This document shows, one piece after another, positions 48,485 to 57,945 of a stretch of 64,000 nt of DNA. Below the pieces are notes generated by a model that worked only from the letters and a program-made list of their open reading frames with translations, did not search any database and was not told the DNA's origin. Each line of letters opens with the position of its first letter. The first letter of the stretch is position 1. Both the position numbers and the translations under genes were made by a program. This DNA comes from Allocoprobacillus halotolerans (GTDB lineage Bacteria; Bacillota_I; Bacilli_A; Erysipelotrichales; Coprobacillaceae): contig NZ_CP101620.1 in NCBI RefSeq assembly GCF_024399475.1, forward strand, positions 62,001 through 126,000, written 5' to 3'.

Positions 48485-48775
48485 ATGGCAAAACATACTT
48501 ATGATAAAGATTTTAGAGAAGGAGTGATTCAGTACTGTTTAGATCATCCAGATGAATCATATGTAAGTGTATCAAAAAGATTTGGAATTCATGATACGAC
48601 GATTGGTGGATGGATGAAAAGTTACAAGAAAAATAATGATGAAGTGATTATAAGAGGAAGTGGAAATTATTCAAGTGATGAAGCTAAGGAAATAGCCAAA
48701 TTAAGAAAAGAACTTAAAGATACAAAGGATGCATTAGAAATCCTAAAAAAGGCTATTGGCATACTGGGAAAATAA
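48485..48775 (+). CDS. IS3-family transposase OrfA
   Basis: 96-residue helix-turn-helix protein (VSVSKRFGIHDTTIGGWMKSYKK) with a leucine-rich coil (IAKLRKELKDTKDALEILKKA), which binds IS ends and dimerises. At its end the heptamer A AAA AAG (48745-48751) lies in the correct phase for -1 slippage, joining it to OrfB as in other IS3 elements. ATG follows GAGAGGAAG. Confidence 0.9.
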   Translation: MAKHTYDKDFREGVIQYCLDHPDESYVSVSKRFGIHDTTIGGWMKSYKKNNDEVIIRGSGNYSSDEAKEIAKLRKELKDTKDALEILKKAIGILGK

Positions 48776-49697
48776 ACCAAAAGGACATCTACGAAAGTGT
48801 TAAAGAATCAAAAAAGAAAGATTCAACAATTTCGATTTCCAGTGTGCTAAAACAGTTAGATGTCAGCAAATCAGGTTATTATGATTACATTAATAGAAAG
48901 CCAAGCTATACAAAACAAAGAAGAGAAAAATTACAAAGAAAGTTGAGGAAATTTATAGAAATTCTCATGAAATATATGGCTCACCAAAAATAACAGAGAT
49001 GCTCAATCAAAATGGTGAAAAAGTCAGTCAAAGATACATTTATTCCATCATGAGAGAAAACAGCTGGAAGGCTAGATATGTAAAGCCATACGTTCAAACA
49101 ACAATAAGTGAGGATTTCTCTTCAAGGCTTAAAAATCTGCTCAATAGACATTTTAATCCATCAAGACCTGATTGTGCCTGGTGTACAGATATAACTTATA
49201 TAAGAACAGTTGATGAAGGCTTTGTCTATTTGACAAGCGTCATGGACCTATACTCAAGAAAAATCATATCATGGGTGCTGACAAAAACGATGGAAACAGA
49301 TGAAGTTCTAAAAAGTATTGAAAAGGCAAAGGAAAGAAGGAAGGTAGAAAAACCATTAGTGGTGCAAAGTGACAGGGGCGTGCAGTTCACATCAACTAAA
49401 TATCAGGAGATGACAGAAGGATTTGTAACAAGTTACTCAAGAAAAGGAACACCATGGGATAATGCCTGTATAGAATCATTTCATGCATTAATCAAAAGGG
49501 AGTGGTTGAATTTTTATAAGATAATGAATTATGAAGAAGCATATCAACTTGTATTTGAATACATAGAGGGATTCTACAATACAATAAGGATTCATTCACA
49601 TTGTGGGTATCAGTCACCCAACGAATACGAGAAAAACTATATGTTAGCAGTGACTAACAAAAATCAAACAACTTTTATTACAAATTCTGCAATTTAA
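48751..49697 (+). CDS. IS3-family transposase OrfB (DDE integrase), frameshifted
   Basis: Catalytic part, made as a fusion after -1 slippage: KKGYWHTGKINQKDIYESV, then the HTH_21-like region (LKQLDVSKSGYYDYINRK) and the rve domain with the DDE triad in WCTDITYI, VVQSDRGVQF and DNACIESFHALIKREW. A second, unintended break near 48939-48941 (AGAAAG for AGAAAAG) separates QRREKLQRK from VEEIYRNSHEIYGSP. If real the element is dead; if a base error it is complete. Confidence 0.85.
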
Positions 49698-49914
49698 GTT
49701 GTCCGAAATCTTGACATAGTACCACATTCCTGTTAGATTTCCATCTATTGGTGCATTTAATGATTTCTTATATGTCCCACTTACAAGACATACTTTATTA
49801 ACATCTAGATCATTCCAGTTTTTATCTGTACCAATTACAGAGCCATCCAAAGTTAATAATCTTATTAGTTTTCCTAATTTATCATATAATTCCATTGTAT
49901 CTCCTTCTTTTTCA

Positions 49915-50484
49915 TTACTCTTCTCTGTTAGGATCTAAATCATCTAAAAGATTATCTGCATCGTTTTGCAGAAAGAAAGGCATTCTTTCCTGTAATGCAA
50001 TCAATGCATCGTTTGTCTCTTTCTGCGACTGAATATATTTGAATTTCTTGTTTATCGAAATAATATTGATTCCTTCAATATTGACTGCATATAATGGTAA
50101 TTCATTGATGGTTGCTCCAGTAAAAGTATCTCCTGTTGTATAATCAGGTTCTCCAGCATCATTTGTACCTTTTATGACACGAATGTCAAATTTTTCTGTT
50201 TTGCCGTTCGTTTCAAAATGTGCAACAATAAGATCAGTACGGTTAACACCAGTAAGACCATTGTCTATTGCAATTTCTTCATAGCTTCCTGGAACGATAC
50301 GCATGAAACGTCCCTGATTTATTAATAAGCCATCTTTTATCTTTATTAAATTATTGGTTACAATTTCCGCATCCAAGTTATTACCATACTTAAATACTCC
50401 ATCGTATCCCCATGTAAGATGATGCAGATAAGCATCTATCTCTGCACTGACATTGCTGCCATCCAATGTAATAGCTTCTAGCAT
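49915..50484 (-). CDS. Phage tail/baseplate protein
   Basis: 189 residues, MLEAITLDGSNVSAEIDAYL; the pattern NNLIKIKDGLLINQGRFMRI and LPLYAVNIEGINI occurs in baseplate or receptor-binding subunits downstream of the tail-associated gene in siphoviruses. The exact family is not recognised. It abuts the next tail gene (stop-start spacing of one base). Confidence 0.65.
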   Translation of the reverse strand: MLEAITLDGSNVSAEIDAYLHHLTWGYDGVFKYGNNLDAEIVTNNLIKIKDGLLINQGRFMRIVPGSYEEIAIDNGLTGVNRTDLIVAHFETNGKTEKFDIRVIKGTNDAGEPDYTTGDTFTGATINELPLYAVNIEGINIISINKKFKYIQSQKETNDALIALQERMPFFLQNDADNLLDDLDPNREE

Positions 50485-51489
50485 TTAATCACCCACCTTG
50501 TACTCGATTTTAATTGACTGAATGTTGCCATTCAGTGTTGCTCTTAATATCTTCTTTGTAATCTGCTCCTTGAATGAAATACCTGTTATTTCTTCTTTTG
50601 CACCAACGATATCGAACAGTTCGGCATCGTCGGATGTGAAATCTATCGAAACATTATTTGTTCCATTTTCTTCGGCGACTTTCTTTATGGCACTGTTAGT
50701 CAATTCTGTAGCATCTTCCTGGTTTGTATCTTCATATTTATAGCTGTTTCGATTCAAGCCAGTATATGCCGCTTCCGATTCCGTAGTGGTCCATGTTCCA
50801 TCAGACTTCAGATAGAGATTAATTCTAAGCCTTTCTGTCATTTCACCTTTTCCTAAGCACAAGATATGATTGTACGAACTGTTAGGTGTTTCAACTGTCA
50901 TTGATATACCGTAGCTGTCATCGACCTGAAGCAATTCAGAAAGGTCTATAATAGGCAAAGCCTGAAGATGTACCTTTCCATCATAGAACTTAATATCTAA
51001 TCTTGAAGGAATGTCAGCTCTATATAACATGTTTTCAAGAGCTTCCAATAAATTGTAATCCCTTATTTGATAATTCACAGTTATGTCACTTAGACCAACA
51101 TTGTCAACAACATAGAGATCATCAAACCTTCCGCTTACGAGATCTTGAATAGCTGTATTCGCTTCCTTGTTAAGTACCAGATGGGACTGTCCATTTGGCG
51201 GCTGAATATATTCCTTCTCCAGAAGTCCTCTAAAGGTTGGCCCTTTTAAAATCACGGTGTTCTTAGATGTTTCAACCTTCATCGAATCAATGATTCCACC
51301 ATATTCAGAATCATTGCTGAAGAATATGGATCCCTTGTTGAATTGAGTATCCCAGTTCTGTTTGTTCAGTGTAATCTCGAAATCATTGCTTGCAACTTCA
51401 TATTTTCCATTCTCAATATCAACAGATCCCTTCAGTATATATCCGAGTTCAGTATAGTTTTTATCTGTATAAGTGAATTCTATAGCCAT
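50485..51489 (-). CDS. Phage tail protein, Siphovirus Gp37-like
   Basis: 334 residues fitting the Siphovirus_Gp37 (PF14594)-like tail-associated proteins: NGKYEVASNDFEITLNK, GGIIDSMKVETSKNTVILKGPTFRGLLEK, and RDYNLLEALENML. It would form the tail tip hub below the distal tail protein. Overlaps the upstream gene by ten bases. Intact. Confidence 0.78.
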   Translation of the reverse strand: MAIEFTYTDKNYTELGYILKGSVDIENGKYEVASNDFEITLNKQNWDTQFNKGSIFFSNDSEYGGIIDSMKVETSKNTVILKGPTFRGLLEKEYIQPPNGQSHLVLNKEANTAIQDLVSGRFDDLYVVDNVGLSDITVNYQIRDYNLLEALENMLYRADIPSRLDIKFYDGKVHLQALPIIDLSELLQVDDSYGISMTVETPNSSYNHILCLGKGEMTERLRINLYLKSDGTWTTTESEAAYTGLNRNSYKYEDTNQEDATELTNSAIKKVAEENGTNNVSIDFTSDDAELFDIVGAKEEITGISFKEQITKKILRATLNGNIQSIKIEYKVGD

Positions 51490-52286
51490 TTCGGTTTGCT
51501 CCTTTTCTCGATTAATATAAGTTCACCTGTATCAATTCCATCCCATGTCACCTGTACAGTACCTGGAGGAATCTTAGTAAAGAAATCGGCACGTTCCTTG
51601 GATCTATACATGAAAGCATTTGTTACAGTTCCAAATGAAGACACCTTTGTAATCTTTTTGGTTTCAGTATTGATTTCAAAATATTCGCTGTTGTCGATTG
51701 AGGACATGATTTGATAAATAATATCTCCTATCTTCACGAATGGATTGACCGCCGGTCCAAACATGCGAATGATGATATCAGAAGATGTCGCAACATCATT
51801 ATTAATGCTCAATGAACTTCGATTGTTGCTATAAACATATGGGTATTTATATTCATACAGCTTGATGCCTGTACTCTTTTCATCAATCTGCTGTTGATTC
51901 AATGTATAGCTCAGTTCTCTTCTCCATAATGGAAAATCAGTGGTAATCGTAAGCTTAACCTTCAGTCGCTTTCTGTTCAAATTTACATTATCATTGGCAA
52001 CAGCAATAATATTGCAAAAGAGGAAGTATTCTCCAATGTAGAACCTTCCTCTTTCATTTGCGTAAACATCATAATCAAAGATGTCAGAGGCTGCATCAAA
52101 TTTACTTACATCAATATCTCCTTCAAGAGTATAATTTGTTATCGCTGTCTTGAAGGAAGTGATGCTATCATCGGTAGTGACATTAGTAAATGTATTGCTG
52201 AACATATCATCAATATCCGTAAGTGGAAGGTCCTCAATGAAGTCCACTTTCTGATTGGCGGTATTGATGTAATATATGTCGCTCAT
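51480..52286 (-). CDS. Phage distal tail protein (siphovirus tail component)
   Basis: 268 residues from the ATG at 52286 (site AGGAGG). Position between tape measure and tip proteins and the C-terminal pattern (INTETKKITKVSSFGTVTNAF, KIPPGTVQVTWDG) fit the Dit / tail-component family. It joins the tail tube to the tip. Confidence 0.75.
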   Translation of the reverse strand: MSDIYYINTANQKVDFIEDLPLTDIDDMFSNTFTNVTTDDSITSFKTAITNYTLEGDIDVSKFDAASDIFDYDVYANERGRFYIGEYFLFCNIIAVANDNVNLNRKRLKVKLTITTDFPLWRRELSYTLNQQQIDEKSTGIKLYEYKYPYVYSNNRSSLSINNDVATSSDIIIRMFGPAVNPFVKIGDIIYQIMSSIDNSEYFEINTETKKITKVSSFGTVTNAFMYRSKERADFFTKIPPGTVQVTWDGIDTGELILIEKRSKPKWL

Positions 52287-52287
52287 T

Positions 52288-54638
52288 CTACTGCACCTCC
52301 TTGACGACTCTTCCAAATTCTCTCTGGTTCAACGAAACAGTTATTCCAGCCTTGCTGAATGCATTGACCATTTCATTTCCTAATCGTGTATAATTAATCA
52401 TCTGAACATTATCATTATCTTTTACCGAAGAACTATCTGAACTATACATTCCATTAACTGTGTTTGTTGCCACATTTGATGCCGGTTTAGAAAAACTATA
52501 ATCCATTGCTATACCTTTCAAATCATTTAATTCTGTATCCAACTGTTTATCTATCAGGTCAAAAGATTTTGGAAGTTGATCTGCGAATCCAACTTCAATC
52601 CCCATCGGCATGAATTTACCAACTTCATCCGCAAGTACCTTAGATGGCGAATGGATACCAAAGAAATCCTTGATTCCATCCAGTACACCTTTACCAAATG
52701 ATTTGATCTTATTGCCGATCCATCCAACCATGTCATTGATTCCATTCCAAAGGCCTTTTATCAAATTCTTTCCGATATTAACCATTTGGGATGGCAATGA
52801 TTTTAATCCATTAACTACTGCATTAAAAACACCTTTAACAGCGCCTTTAACTGTACCGGTTGCATTCGTTATAGATTTACCAAATTTTGAAATCATGTTT
52901 TTCGCAAGATTCATCAGCGTCTGTGGCAGATTTTTAAGAGCGTTTACAACTGTATTAAAAATGCCTCCAGCTTTTGAACTTACAAAAGACACCATTTTCG
53001 AAATTCCATTACCAAAAATTGAATGATCTGTTTTCCTAAGTTCAACCAGTTATAAGCTAAAATTACACTTATAATAGCCTGAATAATTTGTGGAATATTT
53101 GCTATCAAAGTCGGTATAGCTGATAAAATCCCTTTAATGAATTGAAGCAGTAATTCAGCGCCCTTCATCAGTATCGTCGGGAAATTATCGTTGATAATAT
53201 TAGCAAATGTCGTAATAATCTGTGGCAATTGCTGTATCATGACTGGGAGTGCATTCAGAATCCCCTGAACGAGATTTGACAGCATCTCAAATCCTTTTTG
53301 TATGATTACAGGTGCCTGATTGGCTAGATTAGTAGCAAAAGTCTGTACCATCATCAAGGCACTTGAAATAAGATTTGGTATTCCCGTAACAAGTCCCTGT
53401 GACAGCTGAGCAACCATCGTCATTCCTTGAGATAAAAGCGACGGTGCTTGTGTCAAAAATGATGAAATCAAACTTCCAACAATATTTGCTCCAGCCATTG
53501 CCATTCCAAGAACCCCATTTGTCTGTAATCCAGTTGTGAGCTGATTGATTGCATCTGTTCCGAGATTGGCAAGGTTCTTAAGCGGTTCAGAAACACTATC
53601 ATATAAACGAATAGCAAGTGTTTCCAATGACCCTGTCATCTGCTCGAAAGCACCTTGGAAATTGTCCTGCATTGTTGCAGCCGTTTCCTTGGCTATGCCA
53701 TCACATTCTTGGAATGATTTAGTAAGTTTATCTAATGAATCAGGACCTTCATTGATAAGTGCCAACATACCAGATAATGATTCCTGACCATAAAGAGTAA
53801 CAAGAGTATTGTTTCTCTGTTCATCAGTCATACCTTTTGTGGCTTTTTGAAGCATCTGGATCTGATCATGAAGACTCTTCATCTTGCCTTCACTATCATA
53901 GAACTCTAATCCTAACTGATCCATCACCTGACACATATCATCTGTTGGTTTAGATAATCGTGACAATGCTCCACGTAATGTTGTACCTGCCTGACTACCC
54001 TGGATACCAGCATTGGCCATTAATCCGATAGCAGCTGATGTCTCTTCTAATGAAATGCCTGCCGCTCGAGCAACTGGAGCAATATATTTTAACGCTTCAC
54101 CAGTTTGTGCAACTGATGAGTTTGTCATGTTTGCATTTGCTGCAAGAACATCCGCAACATGCGCAGCCTCTGAAGCTTCAAGCCCAAATCCTCTGATAGC
54201 AGTAGCGGCAATATCTGAAGATGCAGAAAGGTCTTCTCCAGATGCTGCTGCTAAATCCAACAAACCAGGCATAGCTTCCATAGTTTCAGTCACACTGAAA
54301 CCGGCTGCTGCTAGATTTTCCATCCCTTCAGCTGCCTGTGAAGCTGAAAATGATGTATCAGCTCCTAATTGTAAAGCCTGATCCCTAAGCTTTTGAAAGT
54401 CCTCTTGAGTAGCACCAGAAATAGCCTTGACGCGTGACATCTGTGCTTCAAAGTCTGACCCCATCTTTATGACTGCAAGTCCACCAGCACTGATTGCTGC
54501 TGTACCAGCTACAAAGGCTTTAGTCACAATCGACATGCCTTTTTTAGCACTGTTACCTATACTCTGGGTTCCTTCATTGAACCCCCTCTCATCAATCCTT
54601 GTATCAAATTTTAAAGTACCATCAACATTGCTTGCCAT
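52288..54638 (-). CDS. Phage tail tape measure protein, TP901 core (frameshifted)
   Basis: About 783 residues setting tail length. The TP901 core is clear: QALQLGADTSFSASQAAEGMENLAAAGFS, SSDIAATAIRGFGLEASEAAHVADVLA and MANAGIQGSQAGTTLRGALSRL. Hydrophobic helices and repeated NALK(N/S)LP segments follow. One T short in a coding-strand T5 (A5 on plus, 53014-53018) breaks it; T6 gives QIIQFFGNGISKMV. Start ATG 54638 after GAGG. Confidence 0.9.
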
Positions 54639-54680
54639 GCATTCATTCCTCACTTTCTTGACGCATGGCTCACGGCTCTC

Positions 54681-54833
54681 TTAGTGCACTTTAATCTGTA
54701 CTTTTATTTCCTTATTACATCCTTTACATTTGATATACACACCTTTAACAAGAGCAGTATTATCATATATAAATAGACGCTTGCCACAATAAGGACAAGC
54801 GTACCAGATTCTTTTGTATGGTGGTTTTTCCAT
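54681..54833 (-). CDS. Small zinc-ribbon phage protein
   Basis: 50 residues with paired CPYCGK (residues 13-18) and CKGCNK (36-41), a Com-like zinc ribbon. ATG lies behind GAGAGAT. It sits between the Gp15-like chaperone and the tape measure gene. Com proteins regulate translation in Mu-like phages; no such role is shown here. Confidence 0.7.
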   Translation of the reverse strand: MEKPPYKRIWYACPYCGKRLFIYDNTALVKGVYIKCKGCNKEIKVQIKVH

Positions 54834-54844
54834 ATCTCTCACCT

Positions 54845-55416
54845 CTAAAAAGCATTAGCTATATCTTCATCACTCATAACATTTACGACAGGAATAGCAA
54901 TCTGCTTTTGAATTCTTCTTATTCTTCTCTTTTCTTCTTTATTTTTAATTTTTGAAATATCCATCATTCTATAGGCAATTCTTTTCTTAAGCTCTGTATT
55001 TTCATTTAGTGAATCAAATAGTGCATTGAATTTCCACCAATGCATATATTCACATGTCATAAGATCAATGCCATAACATTCTAAAAAGCTCCTATGATAT
55101 AAGGTGCATCGTATTTGTATGAAAATGCAAATCTTGATGCCTTCTTCCCATTGAATGAGCCATCATGGGAGCCATCCTTACTTCCGTCTACATTACCTTT
55201 CATGAATGTATTGATAGCATGAACGCATTTTTTTAAATCACTAGGTTTCTCATTCATATACAGACCACAGATATAATTAACGATAGCATAATCATCTACA
55301 CCATCCATAATCATTTGCTGGAGTTCTATATAATCACGAAAATCCGTATAAATCATATAGCTGTTATGATCTACAACAACAGTTCTTGGAAGATCATCTG
55401 TGAGTAGATTAATCAT
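54845..55416 (-). CDS. Phage Gp15-like tail assembly protein (frameshifted)
   Basis: About 190 residues of the Phage_Gp15 (PF06854) type: MINLLTDDLPRTVVVDHNSYMIYTDFRDYI, then after the break LECYGIDLMTCEYMHWWKFNALFDSL, the conserved HWWKF region. A coding-strand T5 (A5 on plus, 55083-55087) should be T6, giving IIGAFLECYGIDL. It probably works with the preceding gene as the tail assembly chaperone pair. Confidence 0.85.
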
Positions 55417-55801
55417 TTCATAGCCTTCTGTTTAGAACGACGAGCTGCTCTATTCTTAGTTGGCTGAATGATAGCATTTCTTCTTGCGTTGATAGCATTC
55501 ATCTGTAAACTTGCAAATTTAAGAAAAGATGCATAAACTTCTTCCCATTGTCCCATATGATATTTCTTTTGTACTATCTTGTCTGCATCATCTTTACCAA
55601 AAAGATTTTCAAATAGACGATAATACAAATCACAGTATCTTCTTACGATTTCAGATGTTTTACCATCTTTGGGAAATTCTTTTTCCTGAATGTCCATTTC
55701 AGTAAATGCTTTTTCATATTTTTCAAGCGTTTCTGCATCATCTAGATCCATTTCTAATTCAAGACCATTGATGCTCCAAATCGTATTTTTTCTTGGCTCA
55801 T
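55413..55801 (-). CDS. Phage tail assembly chaperone-like protein, DUF6673 (frameshifted near start)
   Basis: About 129 residues. ATG 55801 after AGGAGG reads MSQEK, then a coding-strand A6 (55786-55791) shifts the frame; A7 gives NTIWSINGLELEMDLDDAETLEKYE, the typical opening of DUF6673 proteins. The four-base overlap with the Gp15-like gene matches the two-gene chaperone layout. Basic C-terminus (KNRAARRSKQKAMK). Confidence 0.78.
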
Positions 55802-55839
55802 GGCTCTTTTCCTCCTAATTAGCTTTCCTCATTATTTTG

Positions 55840-56352
55840 TTAAGCAGAAACAACAACAGTACATGTCTTCCATCCATCTGAGCTTTGAACCTTAACTTCT
55901 TCAAAGGCACCTTTATTTCTTAATGTACCACTGTATGTATATGCATCTGTACTGTCACCTTCTGAATCTGGAATAATTGCATATGGTCTTTTCTTTCCAT
56001 AATACTGATTTTCTTGAGATTCCACAGGTCTAGTAAAATCAACAATAATGATATTTCTAACAGCATCATCACCTGTTTTTTCATTGTCAGTGATATCAAT
56101 AATATCACTGTGAACTACATTGTTTGTATAATAATCAAATGCATATGAAATTTCTGGTGAATATCCTGTTACATCTGTTACTTCTCCATCTTCATCCACG
56201 TATTGTCGAGAATACTCAGTTGGATTTGAAGATTTCGAAAAATCTGTAAATTTAGTCATTCTTGTGAACGTTTCTGTATCTTCAGAAACGACACCCATGA
56301 ATGCTACTTTTCTCGATCTTTTGACTAATTCTTCTTTTACAGCATCACTCAT
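55840..56352 (-). CDS. Phage major tail protein
   Basis: 170 residues from the ATG at 56352 (site GAAGGAGG). VAFMGVVSEDTETFTRMTKFTDFSKSSNP and EISYAFDYYTNNVVHSDI are typical of tail tube subunits of Firmicute siphoviruses, and the position before the chaperones agrees. It overlaps the upstream stop (ATGA). Intact. Confidence 0.8.
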   Translation of the reverse strand: MSDAVKEELVKRSRKVAFMGVVSEDTETFTRMTKFTDFSKSSNPTEYSRQYVDEDGEVTDVTGYSPEISYAFDYYTNNVVHSDIIDITDNEKTGDDAVRNIIIVDFTRPVESQENQYYGKKRPYAIIPDSEGDSTDAYTYSGTLRNKGAFEEVKVQSSDGWKTCTVVVSA

Positions 56353-56783
56353 TAATAAGCCTCCTTCATATATGTAATTCTGCATTGTATTTGATAAATC
56401 GCTGATTTGTAATCAGCATTAAACATATATCCTGGTGCAAGAACTTCAATGCTCTGTATACCTTCATATTCAGGCAAAATATTCTTGCTGTTGTTTTCCT
56501 CTATCCACTCTTGAATTTTTTCATAAAAGCTTGATGCCTCTATCTGATCAATGACATCTGGCGAACGTATCTCAGAGCTTGAAAAGTTAAAGAGATATTG
56601 TCGAAGTGTCGAACCGTCAACATAGCTCTTCACTATCGGATTGGATGTCACTGTCGGATTGATAGAATACTGAATTTTTTCATCCGGATTCAAATAGTCT
56701 ATATTCAAGCATCCGTCCTTTAGATGAGGACATTTCATGAAATAATCACGAATGGCCTTGATACGCGTTTTATTTTCCGACAA
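56352..56783 (-). CDS. Phage tail terminator-like / minor capsid protein
   Basis: 143 residues in the tail-terminator position (fourth of the neck genes). Features: a helical start with KDGCLNIDYLNPDEKIQYSINP and a C-terminal strand pair (SAIYQIQCRITYM). It matches the Minor_capsid_3-type proteins that follow Minor_capsid_2; the assignment is mainly positional. Confidence 0.68.
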   Translation of the reverse strand: MSENKTRIKAIRDYFMKCPHLKDGCLNIDYLNPDEKIQYSINPTVTSNPIVKSYVDGSTLRQYLFNFSSSEIRSPDVIDQIEASSFYEKIQEWIEENNSKNILPEYEGIQSIEVLAPGYMFNADYKSAIYQIQCRITYMKEAY

Positions 56784-57207
56784 TCTTACCAGCTCCTTTT
56801 AGAATTACTTTTGCATCATTCGCTTTCATCCTTTCAAACCAGAATGCGCCTCTTTGTGGTGCCCCTTCATAGGTCAAATCTATATCCGTAAGTTTCTTTG
56901 GTGCAGGCCCAATCATTAACTTACCGTAATAGTGATATTTCGCATAAGGGGCATTGTACTGAACCAGTCCACTCCCTACCTCAGTTGCTAACGTGCCAGC
57001 TAAAATCAAAGCCTTGCTTCGCATTGGAGTAAGAGGATCACATAATCTCAGAACCTCACTATCTACAAAGGTCTGAGCTTTATTGTACTTAGCTGAATAT
57101 TCTCCACCAAATCCCGGTTTCCATTTCAATTCAGCTACTATAGTTCCATTCTCGGATTTTGTCTGAATGATTTTTCCTCTAGGTGTTTCAACCACAATTT
57201 TCGCCAT
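56770..57207 (-). CDS. Phage minor capsid protein (Minor_capsid_2-like)
   Basis: 145 residues; WKPGFGGEYSAKYNKAQTFVDSEVLRLCDPLTPMRSKAL and APYAKYHYYGKLMIG match the PF11114-type family of head-completion (HK97 gp10-like) proteins. Overlaps the next gene by 14 bases. Intact. Confidence 0.78.
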   Translation of the reverse strand: MAKIVVETPRGKIIQTKSENGTIVAELKWKPGFGGEYSAKYNKAQTFVDSEVLRLCDPLTPMRSKALILAGTLATEVGSGLVQYNAPYAKYHYYGKLMIGPAPKKLTDIDLTYEGAPQRGAFWFERMKANDAKVILKGAGKIVGK

Positions 57208-57208
57208 G

Positions 57209-57571
57209 CTAATTTCCTTCGCATCTAATATGTCTAGAATAAGGAAGACTGTTCAAATTGTATGTCACAGTTGCGACAGTAAAACTGTCAGGATATTCTT
57301 CTCTTATCTGCCCATAACTCAAGCTTTCAATAGTCGCCATACCATGAATCATGATGTCACCTTTGTTTATCTCCGGTATATTTTCAACATTCTCGAGTGA
57401 AATTCTAACCTTGATAATGTCTTTTGCCTCGACAGTAGTATTGTTTATACTGGACTGCTGGGTTCTGAACCACGACGCATTTTTAATGATTTCTGAAACG
57501 AGAATATTTTGTCTTGTTGTGGAATCATATTTCTTATACACATGCGTTACCAATTCTTTGCAGTCAAGCAT
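57209..57571 (-). CDS. Phage head-completion / minor capsid protein (Minor_capsid_1-like)
   Basis: 120 residues in the stopper position between connector and Minor_capsid_2-like genes. DIMIHGMATIESLSYGQIREEYPDSFTVATVTYN is the recognisable stretch. Overlaps the connector gene by 25 bases. The call is part sequence, part position. Confidence 0.7.
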   Translation of the reverse strand: MLDCKELVTHVYKKYDSTTRQNILVSEIIKNASWFRTQQSSINNTTVEAKDIIKVRISLENVENIPEINKGDIMIHGMATIESLSYGQIREEYPDSFTVATVTYNLNSLPYSRHIRCEGN

Positions 57572-57945
57572 ATGTCTACACCTCCATAGAGCAATCCCGT
57601 ATCAGCTAGATAAAGCTGAACAGTAGATAAAATCTCATCATTCAATTCCTCTTTGGTCTTTGCTTTACCATATGAAACAGAGTGCCCGTCAGTGGATTCA
57701 CTTGATATGCCATATTTTGCTGATGGGATGGCATCATTTTTATAAATAGTATCAGCGATAGCACATATACAGTCTTTTACTTTTTCATCCTCATCAACGT
57801 CCATGACATCAATCTTTCCAAAAGTAAGACCAGAAACATGTGCTCTGGCCTTCTTTTCGTATTTCTTAAATTCTTCCTGTGGAATACTATCACCATAGTA
57901 TTCTTCTCGGTAATAGTTGAAATCAACTGCTTTCATATTAGCCAA
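57547..57945 (-). CDS. Phage head-tail connector protein
   Basis: 132 residues, mostly helical, with FKKYEKKARAHVSGLTFGKID and VKDCICAIADTIYK, matching Gp6-like connectors placed right after the coat gene. It forms the adaptor ring under the portal. Overlaps the coat gene by eight bases. Confidence 0.75.
   Translation of the reverse strand: MANMKAVDFNYYREEYYGDSIPQEEFKKYEKKARAHVSGLTFGKIDVMDVDEDEKVKDCICAIADTIYKNDAIPSAKYGISSESTDGHSVSYGKAKTKEELNDEILSTVQLYLADTGLLYGGVDICLTAKNW

Larger units (their letters stand above)
48383..49724 (+). mobile_element. IS3-family insertion sequence (IS150-like), 1342 bp
   Basis: Ends are TGATGGTAG... and ...CATAGTACCA (5'-TG...CA-3'), imperfect inverted repeats, flanked by CAT direct repeats (48380-48382 and 49725-49727; CATT is also possible). 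It encodes orfA and a DDE orfB joined by a -1 frameshift. It is inserted in a tail gene of the prophage in the opposite orientation. Confidence 0.9.
47564..49895 (-). pseudogene. Phage tail fibre-type protein interrupted by an IS3 element
   Basis: The N-terminal part (49728-49895, MELYDKLGKLIRLLTLDG) and C-terminal part (47564-48382) are separated by the IS. Removing the IS and one CAT copy joins them in frame: NLTGM followed by LIYASVPGGENQIYIPRL, giving about 328 residues. The motif VYIRGKTSGTWNDW is common in repeats of phage tail fibres that touch the host. The prophage is probably unable to make this fibre. Confidence 0.8.
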
